Source: Roseomonas sp.
GTDB taxonomy: Bacteria; Pseudomonadota; Alphaproteobacteria; Acetobacterales; Acetobacteraceae
NCBI GenBank assembly: GCA_028288745.1
Contig: JAQGHX010000015.1
Coordinates: 1-36,645, forward strand
DNA length: 36,645 nucleotides
Direction of reading: 5' to 3'
Numbering within the stretch: position 1 is the first letter of the stretch; each line of letters opens with the position of its first letter. The translations under genes and the position numbers were made by a program. The notes under the pieces are model-generated. The model saw only the letters and a list, made by a program, of their open reading frames with translations. It had not been told where the DNA came from and ran no database searches. This document shows, piece by piece, positions 32,171-36,645 of this stretch.

Positions 32171-34819
32171 TTACTTCCCGATCACGCCGCGCAGCCCGCC
32201 GGATTGCAGCGCCGCCACGTCCGCCAGCACCACCCAGGGGTCCAGCCCGCCGGCGGTGCAGAGGTAGCGCGGCTCCCAGACCGGGTCGAACTTCTCCTTG
32301 AAGGCGCGCAGGCCGCGGAAATTGTAGAAGCGCTCGCCCCGCCGGAAGACCAGGCCGCCCAGCCGGTACCAGATGGGCGCCAGCCGGTGCGCCGCCAGCC
32401 CCGAGAGCGGCGCCATGCCGAGGTCGAAGAACGCGTAGCCCTGTTCCTTCGCCACCAGCAGCAGGCGGGTGAACAGGAAGTCCATGGTGCCGGGCGGCAT
32501 GTCTGGCCGGTGGCGCATCAGGTCCACCGACATGTCGGTGCGTGCATGGGGCGTGTCCAGCAGGGTGGCGAAGGCAATGATGCGCTTATCAGCCCCGCGG
32601 ACCAGCGCCACCGGCTGGCTTGTGACATAGGCGGGCTCGAAGGCACCCAGGGAAAAGGCCTTCTCCCGCGCCTTGTGCTGTTCCAGCCAGAGCCGGGAGA
32701 CTTCCTCCAGGTCCGGCAGGACGGGCGGCACCTCGGAAGGGCGCAGGATCTCGAAGGTCATGCCCTCTCGCTCGGCACGGTTGATGGCGCTGCGCAGCGG
32801 CTGGCGCGCCTTGCCCTTCAGTTCGAAAGCCTCCAGGCGGACGCGGGCGGCCTCGCCCAGCTTCAGCGGCTGCAGCCCGGCATCGATATAGAGCGGCAGC
32901 GCGTCCGGCCGCACCTGGTAGAAGGCGGCGCGCCCCCCTTGCGCATCCGCCATCTCGACGAAGCGCCAGACCAGCTCCACCCGATGCTCGCGCGGGCCCA
33001 CGGGGTCGAACAGCGCGATCCAGGACCGCCCGCGGCGGCCATACATGATGAAGGCATCGCCTTCCGGCGTGGTCAGCAGCGCCTTGTCACCCATGCGGAC
33101 GAGATTGGCGTCGGCGCGGTCCTGCCGCTCCGCCACCGCCACGGCGCGGGCCAGTTCCTCTGACGTCGGGCGGGCGGTGCGGCTCTGGGCGGGGCGCAAC
33201 AGGCTCCAGAGGCCGATGGCGCCGGCCATCAGCACGGTCGCCAGGGTGGCGCGCATGGCCCGCGGGGCATTCTCGTCCAGCTCGAACCGCCACCAGAGCT
33301 GGCGGGAATACTCGACATCGCGATGAGCGAAGAACAGCAGCCAGGTGGCCGCCGCGACCACGCAGGCCACCGCCAGCCACCAGCCCGGCGTCAGGCTGGG
33401 GGTGAACATATTGGCCCGCCGGTCGAAGCGGCGGCGGGAGGTCAGCAACGCCACGCCCAGCAGGGCCAGCAGCGAAAGCTCCAGCAAGCCGCTGCCGCGC
33501 GCGGCCGAGAGCACCAGCCCCGCGCCCGCCAGCAGCAGTGCCAGCCACCAGGCGGCATCCAGCCGGTGCACCAGCCCATAGGCCACGAAGAGCAGCGCCA
33601 GCCCGCCGACCGAGGAGAGCAGGTGCGAGGCCTCGAACAGCGGTTGCGGCAGGTTGGGCAGGCCGAAGCCGGGCTCGAACCCCACGACCGGCGGCGCGAT
33701 GCCGCCCAGCAGCAGCGCGGTGCCGGCGGCGAAGGCCAGCACCCCCAGAAAGCGCGGCATCAGCCGGGTGGAGGCCCGCAGCGCCCGCGCGCCCCCGGCG
33801 AGGGCGGGCACCCGGTGGCGGATCTCGAACCCCGCCAGCAGCAGGATGGCCACCGCCAGAGGCAGGACGAAATAGACGGCGCGGTAGAGCAGCAGGGCCG
33901 CCGCGACCTCGTCCAGCGGCACGGCGGTGCCGCGGAAGGCGATGAGCACCACGGCGTCGAACACGCCGATGCCGCCGGGCAGGTGGCTGGCCGCGCCGAT
34001 GGCGATGGCCACGACGTAGAGCGCCATGAAGGAGGGCAGGCCCACCGCGCCATCCGGCAGCAGCAGCCACAGCACCACCGCCGCCGCGCCGAGATCGACC
34101 ACCGAGACCAGCCCCTGCACCAGGATGAGGGGCACCGAGGGGGCGCGCAGCGTCAGCGGCCCGATGCGCAGCGCCGTGCGCCGCAGCCGCCCCACCACGG
34201 CGATGCCCGCCATGCCAGCCAGGCAGAGCGCCGCCAGCACCCGCAGCAGCGGCGCGGACAGGCTGAACCATTCGGCCATGTGCCCGGCCGCCAGCAGCAC
34301 GCCCAGCGCCGCCACGAAAAAGATGCCCAGGCTGAAGCTGGCGGTGACGAAGACCAGCACGCGAGCGATCTGCCTGGGATCCATGCCGGCGGCCGCGTAG
34401 ATGCGCCAGCGCACGGCGCCGCCGGTGAAGGCGCCCACCCCCATGGAATTGCTCAGCGCGAAGCCGCAGAAGGCCGCCAGGGCGCCGATGCGTGCCGGCA
34501 CCGGCGGCACCGGCCCGACATGACGCAGCGCCGAAAGGTCATAGCCGATCATGGCCGTGTAGCTGACGGCCGCCGCGGCGATGGCCGCCGCCAGCACGCC
34601 GTTGCCCTTGGCCGACACGGCCGCCGCCACGGCGTTGTAGTCCAGTTCCTGCGACAGCCTGTGCAGCGAGAACAGGGCGATGCCCGCCAGCACCAGCCCC
34701 GCCGCCAGCAGCAGCCATGGCTTGAGCACCGCCAGCCGGTGGACACGCAGTGCGATGAGCGAGGGGACGGCCTCGCCGGCCCCGCCATCCAAGGGCGCGC
34801 CGGGCGTCGACCGGGTCAT
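32171..34819 (-). CDS. mprF: Lysylphosphatidylglycerol synthase/flippase MprF (LpiA-like)
   Basis: Transfers an amino acid (typically Lys) from its tRNA to phosphatidylglycerol and moves the lipid to the outer leaflet, lowering the negative surface charge. This gives resistance to acid and cationic peptides. The 882 aa begin with a short cytosolic part and many hydrophobic helices over about 500 residues (flippase domain). The C-terminal soluble synthase domain of about 330 residues shows DAFIMYGRRGRSWIALFDPV, RSAINRAEREGMTFEI and MSVDLMRHRPDMPPGTMDFL. FDLGMAPLSGL and RFYNFRGLRAFKEKFDPVWE lie near the end. ATG 34819 fits the family start, with GGAAA upstream; 42 further open codons lack similarity. 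The acvB gene follows 11 bases on. The opposite strand has a long but spurious open frame. Confidence 0.93.
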   Translation of the reverse strand: MTRSTPGAPLDGGAGEAVPSLIALRVHRLAVLKPWLLLAAGLVLAGIALFSLHRLSQELDYNAVAAAVSAKGNGVLAAAIAAAAVSYTAMIGYDLSALRHVGPVPPVPARIGALAAFCGFALSNSMGVGAFTGGAVRWRIYAAAGMDPRQIARVLVFVTASFSLGIFFVAALGVLLAAGHMAEWFSLSAPLLRVLAALCLAGMAGIAVVGRLRRTALRIGPLTLRAPSVPLILVQGLVSVVDLGAAAVVLWLLLPDGAVGLPSFMALYVVAIAIGAASHLPGGIGVFDAVVLIAFRGTAVPLDEVAAALLLYRAVYFVLPLAVAILLLAGFEIRHRVPALAGGARALRASTRLMPRFLGVLAFAAGTALLLGGIAPPVVGFEPGFGLPNLPQPLFEASHLLSSVGGLALLFVAYGLVHRLDAAWWLALLLAGAGLVLSAARGSGLLELSLLALLGVALLTSRRRFDRRANMFTPSLTPGWWLAVACVVAAATWLLFFAHRDVEYSRQLWWRFELDENAPRAMRATLATVLMAGAIGLWSLLRPAQSRTARPTSEELARAVAVAERQDRADANLVRMGDKALLTTPEGDAFIMYGRRGRSWIALFDPVGPREHRVELVWRFVEMADAQGGRAAFYQVRPDALPLYIDAGLQPLKLGEAARVRLEAFELKGKARQPLRSAINRAEREGMTFEILRPSEVPPVLPDLEEVSRLWLEQHKAREKAFSLGAFEPAYVTSQPVALVRGADKRIIAFATLLDTPHARTDMSVDLMRHRPDMPPGTMDFLFTRLLLVAKEQGYAFFDLGMAPLSGLAAHRLAPIWYRLGGLVFRRGERFYNFRGLRAFKEKFDPVWEPRYLCTAGGLDPWVVLADVAALQSGGLRGVIGK

Positions 34820-34868
34820 CAGGCGTTTCCGGCTGGCGAGATATTTGGCAAGACGGCACGCGCCTCCT

Positions 34869-34896
34869 CCCCGCACAACGGCGGGGTCGTGCGGGG
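34869..34896 (-). promoter_or_regulatory. Hairpin in the accC-mprF gap
   Basis: CCCCGCAC (34869-34876) pairs perfectly with GTGCGGGG (34889-34896) around a 12-base loop, 50 bases before the mprF start. It could end the accBC transcript or be part of the mprF leader. No T-run follows, so the function is open. The remaining 158-base gap shows no gene. Confidence 0.35.
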
Positions 34897-34977
34897 GATG
34901 CCCTGTTCCGGCGGCAAAAGCATGAAGTTGATGTGCCGGGCCCAAGGCGGGGCCGGGCGTGGCCTTTCGGGCGTGGC

Positions 34978-36321
<1,344 letters not shown>

Positions 36322-36332
36322 GGGAATGCGCC

Positions 36333-36645
36333 TTACTCGACCACCAGCAGGGGGGCGCCGTATTCCACGGGGGAACCGCTCTCGACCAGGATGCGCGTGA
36401 CCGTGCCGGCCTTGGGCGCCTTGATCTGGTTGAAGGTCTTCATCGCCTCGATCAGCAGCACCGTCTGGCCGGCGACGACGCGGGCGCCGACCGTCACGAA
36501 GGGAGCCGCGCCGGGCTCGGAGGACAGGTAGGCGACGCCGACCATGGGGGACGGGATCAGGCCGGGGGTGGCGACGCCGATGGCGGCCGGGGCTTCCACG
36601 ACAGCCGTCACGGGCGCGGCAGCGGCGGGGGCCGCGGCATACTGC
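36333..36645 (-). CDS. accB: Biotin carboxyl carrier protein of acetyl-CoA carboxylase (C-terminal part; gene runs off the window)
   Basis: The C-terminal biotinyl domain of AccB. After an Ala/Pro linker ([17 protein letters not shown]) comes the lipoyl/biotinyl fold with the thumb-region segment [12 protein letters not shown]. The biotin-accepting lysine is in [11 protein letters not shown], and the domain ends [10 protein letters not shown]. In most AccB proteins the motif reads EAMKxM; Phe replaces the second Met-side residue here, a variant I believe is tolerated. The coding frame is still open at the right edge of the window, so the N-terminal half lies outside. It is immediately upstream of accC on the same strand. 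Confidence 0.94.
   Translation of the reverse strand, partial: QYAAAPAAAAPVTAVVEAPAAIGVATPGLIPSPMVGVAYLSSEPGAAPFVTVGARVVAGQTVLLIEAMKTFNQIKAPKAGTVTRILVESGSPVEYGAPLLVVE

Overview
This is a GC-rich chromosomal window of about 70% G+C. It has densely packed genes, many 4-base start/stop overlaps and GC-rich hairpin terminators. The gene content points to an alphaproteobacterium, most likely an Acetobacteraceae member of the Roseomonas type. The support is a Bug-type TTT receptor, an NdvA-like exporter, an LpiA/MprF plus AcvB/VirJ pair, and an infC that follows thrS. The assignment is an inference from gene families; no rRNA or tRNA is present to fix it.

Layout. Positions 1-4322 hold a methyltransferase at the left edge, a secreted SH3 protein with (S/P)DRGG repeats, and the translation pair thrS-infC, where infC appears to start at CTG. 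Positions 4531-11210 hold an NdvA-like ABC exporter, a Bug substrate-binding protein, and a leftward operon: GhrA-like 2-hydroxyacid dehydrogenase, class II aldolase, orphan PotA-like ATPase, second class II aldolase. Positions 11474-18279 run rightward: a FAD amine/amino-acid oxidase, then a two-gene surface-glycan unit (FkbM methyltransferase with coiled coil, and a 1231-aa protein with three glycosyltransferase modules).

Positions 18389-22952 hold two divergent TauE/SafE permeases, an Asp/Glu-type racemase, a LysR regulator and an MFS transporter. Positions 23000-28152 look like an amino-acid/amide catabolic block: a threonine-synthase-like PLP enzyme, an M81 (MlrC-like) peptidase, a collapsed remnant of a third cistron, and two M20 peptidases. 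Positions 28277-36645 hold a LOG-family hydrolase with a possible leader ORF, ribF, a decayed IS5-family insertion, aat, the acvB/mprF membrane-lipid pair, accC and the 3' part of accB (cut by the window edge).

Most of the window is ordinary housekeeping and small-molecule metabolism. I do not see a defence island, CRISPR array, prophage or biosynthetic megacluster. The items most worth a second look are the CTG start and stop-codon hairpin at thrS/infC, the gene remnant coupled to the M81 peptidase, the ATPase without permeases between two aldolases, the triple-glycosyltransferase protein, and the mprF-acvB pair.
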